The notes: generated by a model from the letters alone, not told the origin. A stretch of DNA of 64,000 nucleotides from Halieaceae bacterium (GCA_902520195.1 CABYND010000001.1:186001-250000); one strand, 5' to 3'. Counted from the stretch's first letter, positions 50,231 through 60,060 are shown. A program made the numbers and translations.

Positions 50231-51697
50231 GTGACAGCCGAAAGGATTCAGGACCCCAACTCACTGCGCCGCACAAAAATTGTGGCAACGGTGGGGCCCG
50301 CGAGCCAGAGTCAGGACATGATTGGTCGCCTGCTGGGAGCGGGCGTCGATGTTTTTCGCCTCAATTTCAGTCACGGGGCGCAAGCCGATCACGCACAGGT
50401 TGCCCAGCATATTCGTCGACAAGCGGGCCATCACGGGCGCTACGTGGGCATCCTAGCCGATCTGCAGGGACCGAAAATACGCATTGGCGGGTTCACTGAA
50501 GGGTCTGTCATGCTTCAGGCAGGTGACCCCTTTCAGCTCAGCCTATCGATCGCGCCGGATGCGGGTGATCAAAGAGGCGTTTCGGTGGAGTACCAGGCGC
50601 TACCAGCCAGTGTCGAACAGGACGATATTCTACTTCTGGATGACGGCAAGCTGCGGCTGCGGGTTGATGAAGTCAACGAGACAACGGTCGACTGCACCGT
50701 CTTGATTGGCGGCAAGCTCAGCTCGCGTAAAGGCGTTAACAAACTGGGTGGTGGTTTGGCGGCGCCCGCCTTAACCGAGAAAGACCTCGACGACATCGGC
50801 GCCATGCCATCTATCGCGCCCGATTTTGTCGCGGTCTCATTCGTCTCCAGTGCCGAGGACATCGCCTATGCGCGCGCACTGCTGTCAGATCAGGGCCTGC
50901 GCCCTGCCATCATTGCGAAAATCGAACGTGCCGAAGTGGTCGCCAATACGGAACTGCTGAACAGCATCATTGACGCGGCTGACGGCGTGATGGTGGCGCG
51001 CGGTGATTTGGGCGTTGAGGTGGGTGACGCCCAGCTCATTGGTATTCAGAAAAATTTGATTTCCACCACGCGAAAGCGTGACCGCATGGTGATTACGGCC
51101 ACGCAGATGATGGAATCCATGATCAGTAACTCCATGCCCACCCGCGCAGAAGTATTTGATGTCGCCAATGCCGTGCTGGATGGCACAGATGCCGTCATGC
51201 TCTCCGCAGAAACCGCAGTTGGAGACTTTCCTGCCGAGGTGGTGACCGCCATGGCGGACGCGGCTGTGGGTGCGGAGCAGCATCCGGTCGCTCGTACCTC
51301 AAAGTATCGCCTCGACCGCGAATTCTCGAGTGCACAGGAAACCATTGCGCTGTCAGCGATGTACGGCGCCAATCATTTCCCGCGCATGCGGGGCATCGCG
51401 TGTCTGACAGAGCGAGGCACAACACCCACCATGATGTCGCGACTAAGTTCCGGGCTTCCGATCTTTGCCCTGAGCCGCAATGCCGATACGCTGCAGCGCC
51501 TGGCGCTGTGCCGCGGGGTCATTCCATTGTTCTTTGACTTTACCGCCTTTGCCCCGCAGGACCTAGAGGCGCGCACAATTGAATTTCTGGTGGACGGCGG
51601 CTACCTAGCCCGCGGAGATTACATCCTGCTCACCATGAGCAGCGCACATGGTGAATCCGGCAAAACCGATTTAATGAAGATTTTGCCCGTCGAATAG
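50231..51697 (+). CDS. pyk: Pyruvate kinase
   Basis: A 488-residue glycolytic enzyme converting phosphoenolpyruvate and ADP to pyruvate and ATP. It has RRTKIVATVGPAS near the start, DVFRLNFSHGA, LADLQGPKIRIG, the MVARGDLGVEVG active-site segment, and VITATQMMESMISNSMPTRA, all classic. The C-terminal domain has LTERGTTPTMMSRLSSGLPI. The start is GTG; a GAGGA lies upstream at longer than ideal spacing. Length is standard for the bacterial enzyme. Confidence 0.96.
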   Translation: MTAERIQDPNSLRRTKIVATVGPASQSQDMIGRLLGAGVDVFRLNFSHGAQADHAQVAQHIRRQAGHHGRYVGILADLQGPKIRIGGFTEGSVMLQAGDPFQLSLSIAPDAGDQRGVSVEYQALPASVEQDDILLLDDGKLRLRVDEVNETTVDCTVLIGGKLSSRKGVNKLGGGLAAPALTEKDLDDIGAMPSIAPDFVAVSFVSSAEDIAYARALLSDQGLRPAIIAKIERAEVVANTELLNSIIDAADGVMVARGDLGVEVGDAQLIGIQKNLISTTRKRDRMVITATQMMESMISNSMPTRAEVFDVANAVLDGTDAVMLSAETAVGDFPAEVVTAMADAAVGAEQHPVARTSKYRLDREFSSAQETIALSAMYGANHFPRMRGIACLTERGTTPTMMSRLSSGLPIFALSRNADTLQRLALCRGVIPLFFDFTAFAPQDLEARTIEFLVDGGYLARGDYILLTMSSAHGESGKTDLMKILPVE

Positions 51698-51763
51698 GCT
51701 CACACCGGGCTAAATTTGGGCCCTGACCTGCCAAAAAAATTCATCTGCGCTAGCTTGCGAGAG

Positions 51764-51792
51764 TGCTACACTGGAGACGCTGGTCATCCAGC
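51764..51792 (+). promoter_or_regulatory. Possible extended -10 promoter and leader hairpin of the cold-shock gene
   Basis: TGCTACACT at 51764-51772 is an extended -10 type box, followed at 51779-51792 by a GCTGG/CCAGC hairpin and a short T-run. They lie about 130 bases before the cold-shock ATG. Long structured leaders are usual for cspA-type genes. No good -35 box is seen, so confidence is modest. Confidence 0.35.
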
Positions 51793-51902
51793 ACGCTTTT
51801 TGCTGAGCCACTGCAGTCTTCGGTCTTCGGTTTTGTTCCCATCAAGCGCAACAACAGCCCGCAAGGGCACATGAGCAATCGTCAACACAGGTAGTAAAAA
51901 AC

Positions 51903-52109
51903 ATGTCAACAGTAACGGGCACCGTGAAGTGGTTTAACGAGACCAAGGGCTACGGTTTTATCGCACAAGAGGATGGTCCTGATGTATTCGTTCACTTCAG
52001 CGCTATTCAGGGTGATGGCTTCAAAACCCTGACAGATGGACAGAAGGTCGAGTTCACAGTCACAGACGGACAAAAAGGCCCTCAGGCCGAGAACGTCGTT
52101 CCGCAGTAA
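51903..52109 (+). CDS. Cold-shock-domain protein (CspA family)
   Basis: A 68-residue single cold-shock domain: [20 protein letters not shown] carries the RNP1-like motif (KGYGFI) and DVFVHFSAI the RNP2-like motif. It binds single-stranded nucleic acid as an RNA chaperone. A leader of about 200 bases lies between pyk and the ATG, and a terminator follows the stop. I cannot tell which of the several csp paralogues it is. Confidence 0.95.
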   Translation: MSTVTGTVKWFNETKGYGFIAQEDGPDVFVHFSAIQGDGFKTLTDGQKVEFTVTDGQKGPQAENVVPQ

Positions 52110-52120
52110 CAGCAGAAACA

Positions 52121-52147
52121 AAAAAAGGCCCGTGAGGGCCCTTTTTA
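52121..52147. terminator. Bidirectional rho-independent terminator
   Basis: A GGCCC stem, GTGA loop and GGGCC stem, flanked by an A-run on the left and a T-run on the right, in the gap between the convergent csp and TPR genes. The symmetry means it can stop transcription from both sides. Confidence 0.85.
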
Positions 52148-52163
52148 TTTCTCTCTGCGTCTC

Positions 52164-53492
52164 CTAGAAGATATCCTTTTCCAGCTCTCGCTGGCGGTCC
52201 TCTTCGCTGGTGACATACGCAATCCACTGCTTGGAATACTTGGCAGAGCGATCGTCTTTACCAGCCTCGCGGAAAGCACGCCGCGCCTTATCGTACTCAC
52301 CAAGATTAAAGTACGCCATGCCCAGAACCAGTCTGGCCTGATCAGGGCGTTTTACACCACCCTTTTTCAAACCCTTTTGGACCGAGTCGGCGGCCTTAGT
52401 GAATTGATCGCCATCCAGATAAACGTTGCCCAGCCGGACGTACAGTTCACCCTCGTCAGACTTGGCGGCTGCCTTTTCCATCATAGGAATAGATTTAGCC
52501 ACCTCGCGCGCCTGCGCCCAGGCGCTACCCGCCAGTTCGTAGTTCTTTGACTTATCATCGACGAGTTCGTCGGAGAAGCCTTTTTCGATGACTGCACCGG
52601 CGTAGTAAGGTGCTTCTGCATTGAGGTACAGGTAGGCCATGGTGACCAACTCGCTGGAACGATCGAGGAACCCTTGCTCATAAGCGGCTTCCATCAGCGC
52701 TAATTGACGCGGCTCGTCTTTCTTTTCGCCATAAAGGTGTGAGGCCTGCACCCAGTACTGCTTTTTTGGGTAGTAGATGATCAGCGTATTTAATACGTCC
52801 AGCGCTGAATCAAAATCTTCTTTGTCAAAGTAGAGGAACCGCGCGAGGTTGTACCACTGTTCTTTGGGCAACTTTCCTTCGCCCTCGTGCATGGCAATCG
52901 CCATCTCAACATTGTCCAAGGCCAGGTCGTATCGCTTGACCTGATAGTAGCCCTGAGCCAGCAACACATAAGCGCCCGCATTGGGCTTCTCGTTCATCTC
53001 GAACCACATCAGGAGTGCATCGATGCCCTGTTGCCATTTCTCCTGCACAAAATAGAGCTGTGCAATGGTAAAGCGGGTATTGATCTCCATCGCCAGCGGA
53101 ATATCGGGCTGCGCAATCACCTGCTCGTAGTAGCGCAGCGACTGGGAGTAGTTCTCGTTGGCGTAGCTCAAAAAGGCGTGCAGATTGTAGACGTTGGCCA
53201 GCTCGTAGCTGTTCAGTGCCCGCTTGCCATCCTCGGAAATCATGTCATTGAGAATGGCCGCAGCACCGATGTAATCCTTGGCTTCAGCCAGGGTTTGGGC
53301 CTCTGCGAGCCGCTCATAGACCTTGTTGCGAAGTGCCGGCGTGCGCCGTGTCTCGCGGGTGTCTTTTTTGGGCTTGTCCTGAGCGACCGCTTCAGCCAGA
53401 AAAATGCCCGGGGCTGCCTGATCGAATGCCACCACACCACAGAGCGCCATCACAGAGAGAACAGAAACGCGAAACAGTGACGTTATCGTCAT
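52164..53492 (-). CDS. Secreted TPR-repeat protein of the TonB operon
   Basis: A 442-residue protein from ATG 53492, which has AGAGG 7 bases upstream; longer frames to 53576 run into tonB. A signal peptide (SLFRVSVLSVMALCGVVAFD and on) precedes a series of tetratricopeptide-like repeats (for example NYSQSLRYYEQVIAQPDIPL, DLALDNVEMAIAMHEGEGK, QARLVLGMAYFNLGEYDKAR). It is the last gene of the exb-ton operon, 16 bases behind tonB. Such periplasmic TPR partners are common in this TonB type; they may bridge to outer-membrane receptors. Confidence 0.85.
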   Translation of the reverse strand: MTITSLFRVSVLSVMALCGVVAFDQAAPGIFLAEAVAQDKPKKDTRETRRTPALRNKVYERLAEAQTLAEAKDYIGAAAILNDMISEDGKRALNSYELANVYNLHAFLSYANENYSQSLRYYEQVIAQPDIPLAMEINTRFTIAQLYFVQEKWQQGIDALLMWFEMNEKPNAGAYVLLAQGYYQVKRYDLALDNVEMAIAMHEGEGKLPKEQWYNLARFLYFDKEDFDSALDVLNTLIIYYPKKQYWVQASHLYGEKKDEPRQLALMEAAYEQGFLDRSSELVTMAYLYLNAEAPYYAGAVIEKGFSDELVDDKSKNYELAGSAWAQAREVAKSIPMMEKAAAKSDEGELYVRLGNVYLDGDQFTKAADSVQKGLKKGGVKRPDQARLVLGMAYFNLGEYDKARRAFREAGKDDRSAKYSKQWIAYVTSEEDRQRELEKDIF

Positions 53493-53508
53493 AGCCAAAC
53501 CTCTCATC

Positions 53509-54111
53509 TCAGTTTTCCAGCTCATAGGTAAACTTGTTCTGTACGCCCGCCACTTCAATGGGCTCGCCATCCACAACCCGCGGCTTGTACTTGAATTTCT
53601 CCGAGGCCTTCAGCGACGCCCGCTCGAAGATGCCCTTGGGCTGGCAATCGACCGGGAACGGGTCTCGAATGGAGCCGGTTTTCGTCACCGTGTACTCGAC
53701 AATGCAGTACCCGGAAATGCCCCGTGTCTGCGCACGTCTGGGATAAATCGGCGCAACCTTCACAATGGGCAAGTACTCCCCATCACCGGAAGACATGCCC
53801 GTGGCATTCAGGTTCAGTTTAATGCCAGTCGTCGGCGCCATGTTGGCCACATTCATGTCGAGCTGTGTATCGAACTGGATAGGCTCGAGCTCGGGTGGCG
53901 GCTCCTCGGGATCATCAATCTTCTCAGGCTTAACCTCATTCAGATTGGTCTCGATCGTCTTGTCCGGCACCACGATGTCAGCAATCTTGCGAGCCTTGAC
54001 GTCTTCTTGCTTGAAATCTCGGCTGACGAGGCTGTGCATTAGAAAAAATAGAGCGATGGCAACCGGGACCGCAAGCGCGGCACTGACGGCAACACGAGCC
54101 GAACTACCCAT
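53509..54111 (-). CDS. tonB: TonB-family energy transducer
   Basis: A 200-residue TonB protein. It has one N-terminal membrane helix (VAVSAALAVPVAIALFFLMH), a short Pro/Glu linker (DDPEEPPPELEPIQ), and the C-terminal domain with KVAPIYPRRAQTRGISGYCI then VEYTVTKTGSI. The compact linker resembles TonB2-type proteins of marine Gammaproteobacteria. It passes proton-motive energy from the ExbB/ExbD motor to outer-membrane receptors. Confidence 0.93.
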   Translation of the reverse strand: MGSSARVAVSAALAVPVAIALFFLMHSLVSRDFKQEDVKARKIADIVVPDKTIETNLNEVKPEKIDDPEEPPPELEPIQFDTQLDMNVANMAPTTGIKLNLNATGMSSGDGEYLPIVKVAPIYPRRAQTRGISGYCIVEYTVTKTGSIRDPFPVDCQPKGIFERASLKASEKFKYKPRVVDGEPIEVAGVQNKFTYELEN

Positions 54112-54116
54112 AACCG

Positions 54117-54533
54117 TTAAGCCTCTTCATCCGTGGAAATACAGGGCGGCGCCGTCAAAATGGGCCGAACAACATCGATCAAGTCCTCGACCACATATGC
54201 CGGGGTCTCTCGATCTACCTGCACCACAATATTTGCCTGTGGGGCTTCTTTCTTCGCCGCCTCCGCGGTTCGCAATGCGCGATCCAACGACAGCTTGTTC
54301 TTGTTGTAGAAAATATCGCCATTGGCATCAACTGCAAAAATGATCGTGCCACGCTCACAGGATTCCTGCGTTGAAGCCTGCGGCTTGAAGAGCTCCACTC
54401 CCGGCTCTTTCACAAAGCTGGAAGTCACGATGAAGAAAATCAACATGATGAAAACGACGTCTAGCATCGGTGTCAGGTCAATTTGGCTGCCTTCTTCCGC
54501 TGCGGCCGATCTGGACTGATCTCGCATACTCAT
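54117..54533 (-). CDS. exbD: ExbD-family biopolymer transport protein (second copy)
   Basis: A 138-residue single-pass protein. The membrane helix with the proton-carrying Asp25 is in IDLTPMLDVVFIMLIFFIVT. The periplasmic domain follows, with EPGVELFKPQ. It is the second of two adjacent exbD genes and lies 5 bases before tonB. Confidence 0.93.
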   Translation of the reverse strand: MSMRDQSRSAAAEEGSQIDLTPMLDVVFIMLIFFIVTSSFVKEPGVELFKPQASTQESCERGTIIFAVDANGDIFYNKNKLSLDRALRTAEAAKKEAPQANIVVQVDRETPAYVVEDLIDVVRPILTAPPCISTDEEA

Positions 54534-54544
54534 ACTATTACCCT

Positions 54545-54949
54545 TTACCGATCCGAGGCCCAGTTCACGGCTGCAACACCCGATTCGCGAGCGGCATCTG
54601 CCACATCGACCACAATGCCGGCCTCAGCGCCTTTCTCCACCTTGATGGTGACGGGGGCTTCAGGGTCTTCGGCAAGCAGTCGCTGAATGTTGGCGCGGAC
54701 CGCGCGGATGTCCACACGGCGGTTTTCCATCCAAATCTGGTTATCTGAAGCCACCTCAACCAGAATACTGGTGGAGTCTTCAGGATTATCCGGCTGGTTG
54801 TCGTCGGGGCGGTTGACCTCGACCCCGGCTTCCTTAATGAAGGAGGCCACGACAATAAAGAAAATCAACATAATGAATACGACATCCAGCATCGGTGTCA
54901 AATCGATCTCTGCGCCGCCTTGATCCTGTTGTTTTGCTATTTTCCGCAT
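54545..54949 (-). CDS. exbD: ExbD-family biopolymer transport protein (first copy)
   Basis: A 134-residue single-pass protein closely related to the next gene. Asp22 in IDLTPMLDVVFIMLIFFIVV is the essential membrane carboxylate. The periplasmic domain has QRLLAEDPEAPVTIKVEKGA. The gap to the second exbD is 11 bases. Two ExbD-type subunits could form a heterodimer in the motor channel. Confidence 0.93.
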   Translation of the reverse strand: MRKIAKQQDQGGAEIDLTPMLDVVFIMLIFFIVVASFIKEAGVEVNRPDDNQPDNPEDSTSILVEVASDNQIWMENRRVDIRAVRANIQRLLAEDPEAPVTIKVEKGAEAGIVVDVADAARESGVAAVNWASDR

Positions 54950-54973
54950 CGTTTTCTCAACCCAGAGACAGGA

Positions 54974-55489
54974 TCAATGATCCGACGTCAATTGATCTGT
55001 TAGGAGCTGTTGCTCCCGGTTGGTAATTCTCTGGAGATAGGTATTCGCGAACAGGCCCGATAACGCAGCGACCATCCCCGCCATGGTGGGAATGGTAGAG
55101 CGTTCCACGCCGCCTGCCATGGACTTGGCGTCGCCGCCGCCCGTCACCGCCATCACGTTAAACACCTCGATCATGCCGGTTACCGTACCGAGAAGGCCCA
55201 GCAGCGGGCACAGTGCCACGCAGGTCGCAATCACGTTCATATTGTCATTGATCAGCTCGCGACTCTCCGATAGCAGACGCTCGCGGATCTTTTTGGCGTT
55301 CCAGGATTTGCGCTCACCACGCGCCTCCCAGGCACTGACTACCGCAGCGCGATCAGCCTTCCAGACGGAGGTGAAATACCACACCCGCTCGAAAATCAGT
55401 GTCCACATAAAGAATACGAGCGCAGCGATCAACCAGAGTACGTTCCCACCCTTTTCCATAAAGGCAAGAATGACCTCGAAAATTCCCAT
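54974..55489 (-). CDS. exbB: ExbB-type proton channel subunit
   Basis: A 171-residue MotA/TolQ/ExbB-family protein with three membrane segments. The conserved block VALCPLLGLLGTVTGMIEVF and the following GGVERSTIPTMAGMVAALSG hold the pore-lining residues. It pairs with the ExbD proteins and is the ExbB2 counterpart of the Vibrio TonB2 system. Confidence 0.93.
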   Translation of the reverse strand: MGIFEVILAFMEKGGNVLWLIAALVFFMWTLIFERVWYFTSVWKADRAAVVSAWEARGERKSWNAKKIRERLLSESRELINDNMNVIATCVALCPLLGLLGTVTGMIEVFNVMAVTGGGDAKSMAGGVERSTIPTMAGMVAALSGLFANTYLQRITNREQQLLTDQLTSDH

Positions 55490-55511
55490 CGACAGCTAGC
55501 CTCCCGGGCAA

Positions 55512-56933
55512 TCAGTTGTGCGCGCGCTCGGAGTGCTCCGCCACAATGCCCGTGGCCTGCTCGTTCAGCACATGAATAATACGCTGTGAGCGACCGTTGA
55601 CGACCGTGTGCAGCAATACCGTAGGGATCGCAACCAGCAGACCCAGTACCGTGGTAACCAGTGCGGAAGAAATACCGCCTGCCATGGCCTTGGGGTCACC
55701 CGCGCCAAAGATGGTGATCGCCTGGAAGGTGATGATCATACCCGTCACCGTACCCAGCAGACCCATCAATGGCGCGACCGCTGCAATGATCTTCAACAGC
55801 GTCAGACCCTGCTCCAGCTTGGGTGTCTCGCTAAGAACCGCCTCGGCCATTTTCAGCTCCAGCGTCTCGGGATCCATGTTAGGGTTGGTGTCGTGGACCT
55901 TGAGTACGCGCCCCAGCGGGTTGTCATCACGAGCCGAGCTCGACTTAAGCTGCGAGGACACCTTGCCACCTACTGCGGTCAACACGATCAACCTGTAAAT
56001 AGCCAGAATAAAGGCAAAAGCACCCACCGCCGTAATGGCGTAGCCCACGTAGCCACCCTGATGCCAACGCTCAGAGATGGTCGGGCTGTCGATGATGGCC
56101 GCGAGGAATGAACCTCCGGTTGGGCCCGTCGGATCAATACCAAACTGTGTCAGACCAGCTTGGGCACTCGCTAGACCCTGAGCTTGGGAATTGAAGCCAC
56201 CGCCTGGCTGTCGGGGCAGCTCTGCCAGCTTGTCGACATTGAACGACAGATAGTTACCTGCGGTGTCCACGATGTTGAAGGCACCGACTCGGACTACCTC
56301 GCGCTCGCTGAGTTCACCAGAGGGTGTTGCGACCTGCGCCGTGAAACGGCTGACCTCGCCCTGCTCGCGGATCTCGCGCAGCAGTTCAAACCAGACGCGC
56401 TCGATCTCCGCAATGCTGGGAAGCTGGTCAGAGCCAGACATCTTGGCGATCAAATCCTTGAGGAAGCCTTCTCGGCCGGGATACTCGGAGCTGACCAGTG
56501 ACACCTCGACGTTGGAGGCCAGGTCACCCGAGGCCGCTGTGAGGTGACCAAACAGCTCGGAGAGCGTACCCAGACGCTCGCGCAGCTGCTCTTGCTTGGC
56601 AGCAATCAGCAGTTCGTTTTGTTCAAATTGCTTCTCGAGTCGCGCGGAGCGACGCTCCTCTCGGGTTCGCTCTTCCTCGGCGCGCTTCAGCGCGGTAGCT
56701 TGATTGGCTTTGTCCTGAGTAAAACGGGCTTCCCGAGCAGCATTTTCAGATGACGCACGCGCCTGACCCTGCTTGACCAGATTCAGTAGCTGGTCGAGGT
56801 TCTCGGCGGCAATCTCCTGCGGCGTCGGGGGGGGCGGTGCTTCCGCGTCGGCTTCCTCCTGAGCAAAGGTCAGGGGTGCAGTCAACGCGCTCGCCAGTAC
56901 AATGGCAGATACTTTCAGCAATTGAGAACGCAT
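55512..56933 (-). CDS. TtpC-like MotA/TolQ/ExbB protein with long periplasmic N-terminus
   Basis: A 473-residue protein: signal peptide (ending APLTFAQEE), a coiled-coil periplasmic part (about 40-290; Glu/Arg-rich, EEERTREERRSARLEKQFEQ), then three membrane segments with IAAVAPLMGLLGTVTGMIIT and SSALVTTVLGLLVAIPTVLL. This layout matches TtpC, the extra channel subunit required by TonB2 of Vibrio. It is 1 base behind the DUF3450 gene. Confidence 0.9.
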   Translation of the reverse strand: MRSQLLKVSAIVLASALTAPLTFAQEEADAEAPPPPTPQEIAAENLDQLLNLVKQGQARASSENAAREARFTQDKANQATALKRAEEERTREERRSARLEKQFEQNELLIAAKQEQLRERLGTLSELFGHLTAASGDLASNVEVSLVSSEYPGREGFLKDLIAKMSGSDQLPSIAEIERVWFELLREIREQGEVSRFTAQVATPSGELSEREVVRVGAFNIVDTAGNYLSFNVDKLAELPRQPGGGFNSQAQGLASAQAGLTQFGIDPTGPTGGSFLAAIIDSPTISERWHQGGYVGYAITAVGAFAFILAIYRLIVLTAVGGKVSSQLKSSSARDDNPLGRVLKVHDTNPNMDPETLELKMAEAVLSETPKLEQGLTLLKIIAAVAPLMGLLGTVTGMIITFQAITIFGAGDPKAMAGGISSALVTTVLGLLVAIPTVLLHTVVNGRSQRIIHVLNEQATGIVAEHSERAHN

Positions 56934-56934
56934 T

Positions 56935-57705
56935 TCAGTTCGCCTCCGACGCAGATACAGGCATGTTCAAGAGCTCAATGGTCGCCTGCTTCTTGGCGAT
57001 TCGAACCCCTTTGCGGACGGCAGCAGCGTAATCGCCGGCTGACAGCTCTTCCCAGCTTTGGGAATCTTTATTCCAGGCACCGGTCTCGGCGCCATCGGTG
57101 CTTTGGTAGACCAGCGCGACGCGGCCAATACGCAAAATGTCCACTTCACGCTCGGCGCCACCCAGCTCAATCGTGTCGGTGTAGGCCTCGATACCGCGAC
57201 CGTACTGCAGCTCAATGGAATACAGCTCCAATACCTGCCGGAACGCTTCGGCAGACGTAACGTCGGAACGGTCCATATTGGCGCGCACCGCCTCGATATT
57301 GCCCAGTCGGGTATCGAGATCAAACGGCATGTCGAGAGCGATGAACTGCTCCAGGCCGTCGAGCATGCGTGTGACCAGGGGCGGAATCTGCCGCTGAATC
57401 ACCGACGCTTCGGCAATCGAGGCATCGATATCCCGGATGCGCTTCTCCTGGTTGGCAATCTGTCGCTCCAGGCGCGCGTTATAGACCTTCAGTCCGTCTA
57501 CCTGCTTCATTACCGTCTTGTAATCAGACAGGAGGCTGGCGGTCTCGTCAGCCAGACGATCAATCTTGGCTTGTGACGCCTTGGCGCTTGCTGTGCGCTG
57601 CTTGCCGACCTCAACGATAGGATCGATGGACTGCGCGACCGCAATGGACGCACTGCCGCCGATGCATATCGCCGCCAGCAGGGTTTTCAATCGAGTCGTA
57701 GTCAT
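56935..57705 (-). CDS. DUF3450 periplasmic coiled-coil protein
   Basis: A 256-residue protein from ATG 57705; an alternative ATG lies 9 codons upstream at 57732. It has a signal peptide (LLAAICIGGSASIAVAQSID), then a coiled coil (QVDGLKVYNARLERQIANQE, KRIRDIDASIAEASVIQRQI) and the IPPLVTRMLDGLEQFIALDM segment of DUF3450. This family is nearly always the first gene of TtpC-type TonB operons. Its function is unknown but clearly linked to TonB. Confidence 0.88.
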   Translation of the reverse strand: MTTTRLKTLLAAICIGGSASIAVAQSIDPIVEVGKQRTASAKASQAKIDRLADETASLLSDYKTVMKQVDGLKVYNARLERQIANQEKRIRDIDASIAEASVIQRQIPPLVTRMLDGLEQFIALDMPFDLDTRLGNIEAVRANMDRSDVTSAEAFRQVLELYSIELQYGRGIEAYTDTIELGGAEREVDILRIGRVALVYQSTDGAETGAWNKDSQSWEELSAGDYAAAVRKGVRIAKKQATIELLNMPVSASEAN

Positions 57706-57763
57706 GGGGTTGATACTTCCTCTCATAAGCAAATCGGGGTGAAAGCGCCGTCAAGCGGGCCAT

Positions 57764-57782
57764 CACTGAATCTGAGTCAGTG
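57764..57782. repeat. Short inverted repeat upstream of the TonB operon
   Basis: CACTGA (57764-57769) and TCAGTG (57777-57782) with a 7-base loop, about 60 bases before the DUF3450 start, in the 198-base gap behind folA. It may be an operator of the TonB operon. It does not resemble a Fur box. The rest of the gap shows nothing clear. Confidence 0.3.
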
Positions 57783-57903
57783 GCGCGTTATTTTGCGGAT
57801 CGCCATCAAACAAGTGGGGGAGCGAATTTACCGTGTACGTTTCGGCAACGCAAATGGTTTCATGGCGTCGTGCAGGGCTTTTACCATTGGTTTATCACCC
57901 ATT

Positions 57904-58434
57904 CTAGGGTGGCGTCAGCTCGAACACGGTAAAGGCATGGCTATTGCCCTCCTCAGCGGCATAGTGGGCCGTCTCGACCTCCTTCCAGCCAGCCAATAAA
58001 TCGAGGTCAAAAACAACGTCCCCGGCCACCTGACCCTGCACCCGGGTCAGCACCACCTTATCGGCCCTGGGCAGCGCCAGACGGTATATTTCGGCGCCTC
58101 CCACCACCATTGCAGCGTCAGCACCGTCAATCAGCGCCTGCTCAAACGCCCGCTCCAGGGCTTCCTCGAGGGTATGGCAGGCCAAGACACCCTCGTGTTG
58201 CCAGGACACGTCCCGGGTAATCACGATATTGCGCCGCCCCGGAAGCGGAAAACCCACGCTCTCAAAGGTTTTGCGGCCCATGATGATGGGTCGTCCTATC
58301 GTGGTGCGCTTGAAGTGCTGCAGATCGTCCGGCAGCTCCCATGGCAAGGCATCGCCCCGGCCGATCACGCCGTTTTCAGCCGACGCCAGCACCAACACCA
58401 CGGGCACGTCGTTTTCCGAGCGCTGCCCTGTCAT
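57904..58434 (-). CDS. folA: Dihydrofolate reductase
   Basis: A 176-residue enzyme reducing dihydrofolate with NADPH. It has [60 protein letters not shown] and [20 protein letters not shown], the usual order. The start overlaps thyA by 4 bases, so the two enzymes of the thymidylate cycle are coupled. Confidence 0.95.
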   Translation of the reverse strand: MTGQRSENDVPVVLVLASAENGVIGRGDALPWELPDDLQHFKRTTIGRPIIMGRKTFESVGFPLPGRRNIVITRDVSWQHEGVLACHTLEEALERAFEQALIDGADAAMVVGGAEIYRLALPRADKVVLTRVQGQVAGDVVFDLDLLAGWKEVETAHYAAEEGNSHAFTVFELTPP

Positions 58435-59264
58435 ATCGCCACCGGCGCCGGGATATTGGGGGCCGGATCGTAGCCCGTGAGCTGGAAGTCCTCGAATCGG
58501 TAGCCATAAATGGAATCCGGTTTTCTGAGTATCTCCAGCGACGGCAACGGACCCGGGGTTCGCTCCAGCTGGGTACTGACCTGATCGCCGTGGTTACTGT
58601 AAAGGTGCGCGTCGCCCAGGGTCACCACCACCTCTCCCACCGCCAGGTCGCACTGCTGTGCCAGCATGTGAACCAGCAGCGCCACCGAGGCAATGTTGAA
58701 GGGCAGGCCCAAAAAGACGTCGCTTGAACGGATATACAGCTGCGCAGACAGCGCGTCGCACCCCACATAAAACTGGTAGAGAAGATGACAAGGCGGCAGC
58801 GCCATGCGCCCTGCGCGGACGTTCTCCTGGGGACTCACGGTCTCATCCGGCAGGTATTCGACGTTCCACGCATGAAACAGGATGCGACGACTCTCCGGGC
58901 GGTGCTTCAGGCAATCCACAACGTAATCAATCTGATTGATACTGCAGCCGTCCCGGGTAGGCCATGCGTGCCACTGCGCACCGTAAAGCGGGCCCAGGTC
59001 GCCCTCGTCGGTCGCCCACTCATCCCAGATACTGACGCCATTTTCCCGCAACCACTGGGTGTTGGTATCGCCGCTCAAAAACCAGATCAGCTCGTTGACG
59101 ACGCTTTTAAAATGCACCCGCTTGGTGGTCAGGATGGGAAACCCTGCCGTGAGGTCGAATCGCAATTGCCGCCCGAACACCGAGCGGGTGCCCGTGCCAG
59201 TGCGATCACCACGGTCTATACCGCTGTCGCGAATATCCTTGAGTAAGTCGAGATACGCCTGCAT
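58431..59264 (-). CDS. thyA: Thymidylate synthase
   Basis: A 277-residue ThyA enzyme making dTMP from dUMP and methylene-tetrahydrofolate. The catalytic Cys159 is in [55 protein letters not shown] and the C-terminal [14 protein letters not shown] are standard. It is followed by folA with a 4-base overlap and preceded by lgt with a 7-base gap. Confidence 0.96.
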   Translation of the reverse strand: MQAYLDLLKDIRDSGIDRGDRTGTGTRSVFGRQLRFDLTAGFPILTTKRVHFKSVVNELIWFLSGDTNTQWLRENGVSIWDEWATDEGDLGPLYGAQWHAWPTRDGCSINQIDYVVDCLKHRPESRRILFHAWNVEYLPDETVSPQENVRAGRMALPPCHLLYQFYVGCDALSAQLYIRSSDVFLGLPFNIASVALLVHMLAQQCDLAVGEVVVTLGDAHLYSNHGDQVSTQLERTPGPLPSLEILRKPDSIYGYRFEDFQLTGYDPAPNIPAPVAI

Positions 59265-59271
59265 AGCAGCC

Positions 59272-60060
59272 TCATCGGTTGTGGGGGCGATAAGCCCAGT
59301 AGAGTAGACACAGTCCCGCGATCAGCATGGGCACACACAGTATCTGCCCTCGGGTCATCCAGCCCAGCGCGTCGAAGCCAATATGCGCATCGGGCTCGCG
59401 AAAAAACTCCGCGATGAACCGGAGGACGCCGTAGCCCATCAGGAAAACAGCGGATACCGCCCAGGCGGGCCGGGGTTTTCGGCTAAACCACAGCAACACC
59501 AGAAAAAACAAACACCCTTCCAGCGCGAACTGATATAGCTGGGAGGGATGGCGCGCCATTGCCAGCGGGTCGTTCGGGAATATCATGGCCCAGGGAACGC
59601 CGGAGGGCCTACCCCATAACTCCTGACCAATAAAGTTGCCGAGCCTTCCCAGCGCCAATCCCACGGGCGTCAGGGGTGCGACAAAATCCATCAGCCTGCC
59701 CCAATGAATGTCGCGCTGATGGGCAAACAAGGCCATGGCCGCCAACACCCCAAGAAGGCCGCCATGAAAGGCCATCCCACCCTCCCAGACGCGAAAAAGC
59801 CACAGTGGGTCAGACGCCAGCCGCTCGAAGCCATAGAGAAGGGCGTATCCCATGCGCCCGCCCAGCACCACGCCGATCGCCGCATAGAAAATGAGGTCAT
59901 CGACCTGGTCTGTTTTTAAAGGCGAATGGGGCTGAACGCTTCGCAGGCGCCCCAGCCACCAGGCAAATGCCAGACCACCGATGTAAGTGAGGCCATACCA
60001 ATGCACTTTGATCGGGCCCAGCGCCAACGCCACCGGATCTATGTCTGGGTAGGGCAGCAC
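59272..60060 (-). CDS. lgt: Prolipoprotein diacylglyceryl transferase
   Basis: A 262-residue inner-membrane enzyme that transfers diacylglycerol to the lipobox Cys of prolipoproteins. It has [20 protein letters not shown] near the start, the signature [15 protein letters not shown] (here GNFIGQE where GNFINxE is usual), and [12 protein letters not shown]. Lipoproteins such as FlgH and FlgP in this window are its expected substrates. It is adjacent to ptsP without a gap. Confidence 0.94.
   Translation of the reverse strand: MLPYPDIDPVALALGPIKVHWYGLTYIGGLAFAWWLGRLRSVQPHSPLKTDQVDDLIFYAAIGVVLGGRMGYALLYGFERLASDPLWLFRVWEGGMAFHGGLLGVLAAMALFAHQRDIHWGRLMDFVAPLTPVGLALGRLGNFIGQELWGRPSGVPWAMIFPNDPLAMARHPSQLYQFALEGCLFFLVLLWFSRKPRPAWAVSAVFLMGYGVLRFIAEFFREPDAHIGFDALGWMTRGQILCVPMLIAGLCLLYWAYRPHNR

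Noticed and set aside
57739-57999. Plus-strand open frame between folA and the TonB operon
   Set aside because: It overlaps folA on the other strand and has no recognisable domain or ribosome site.
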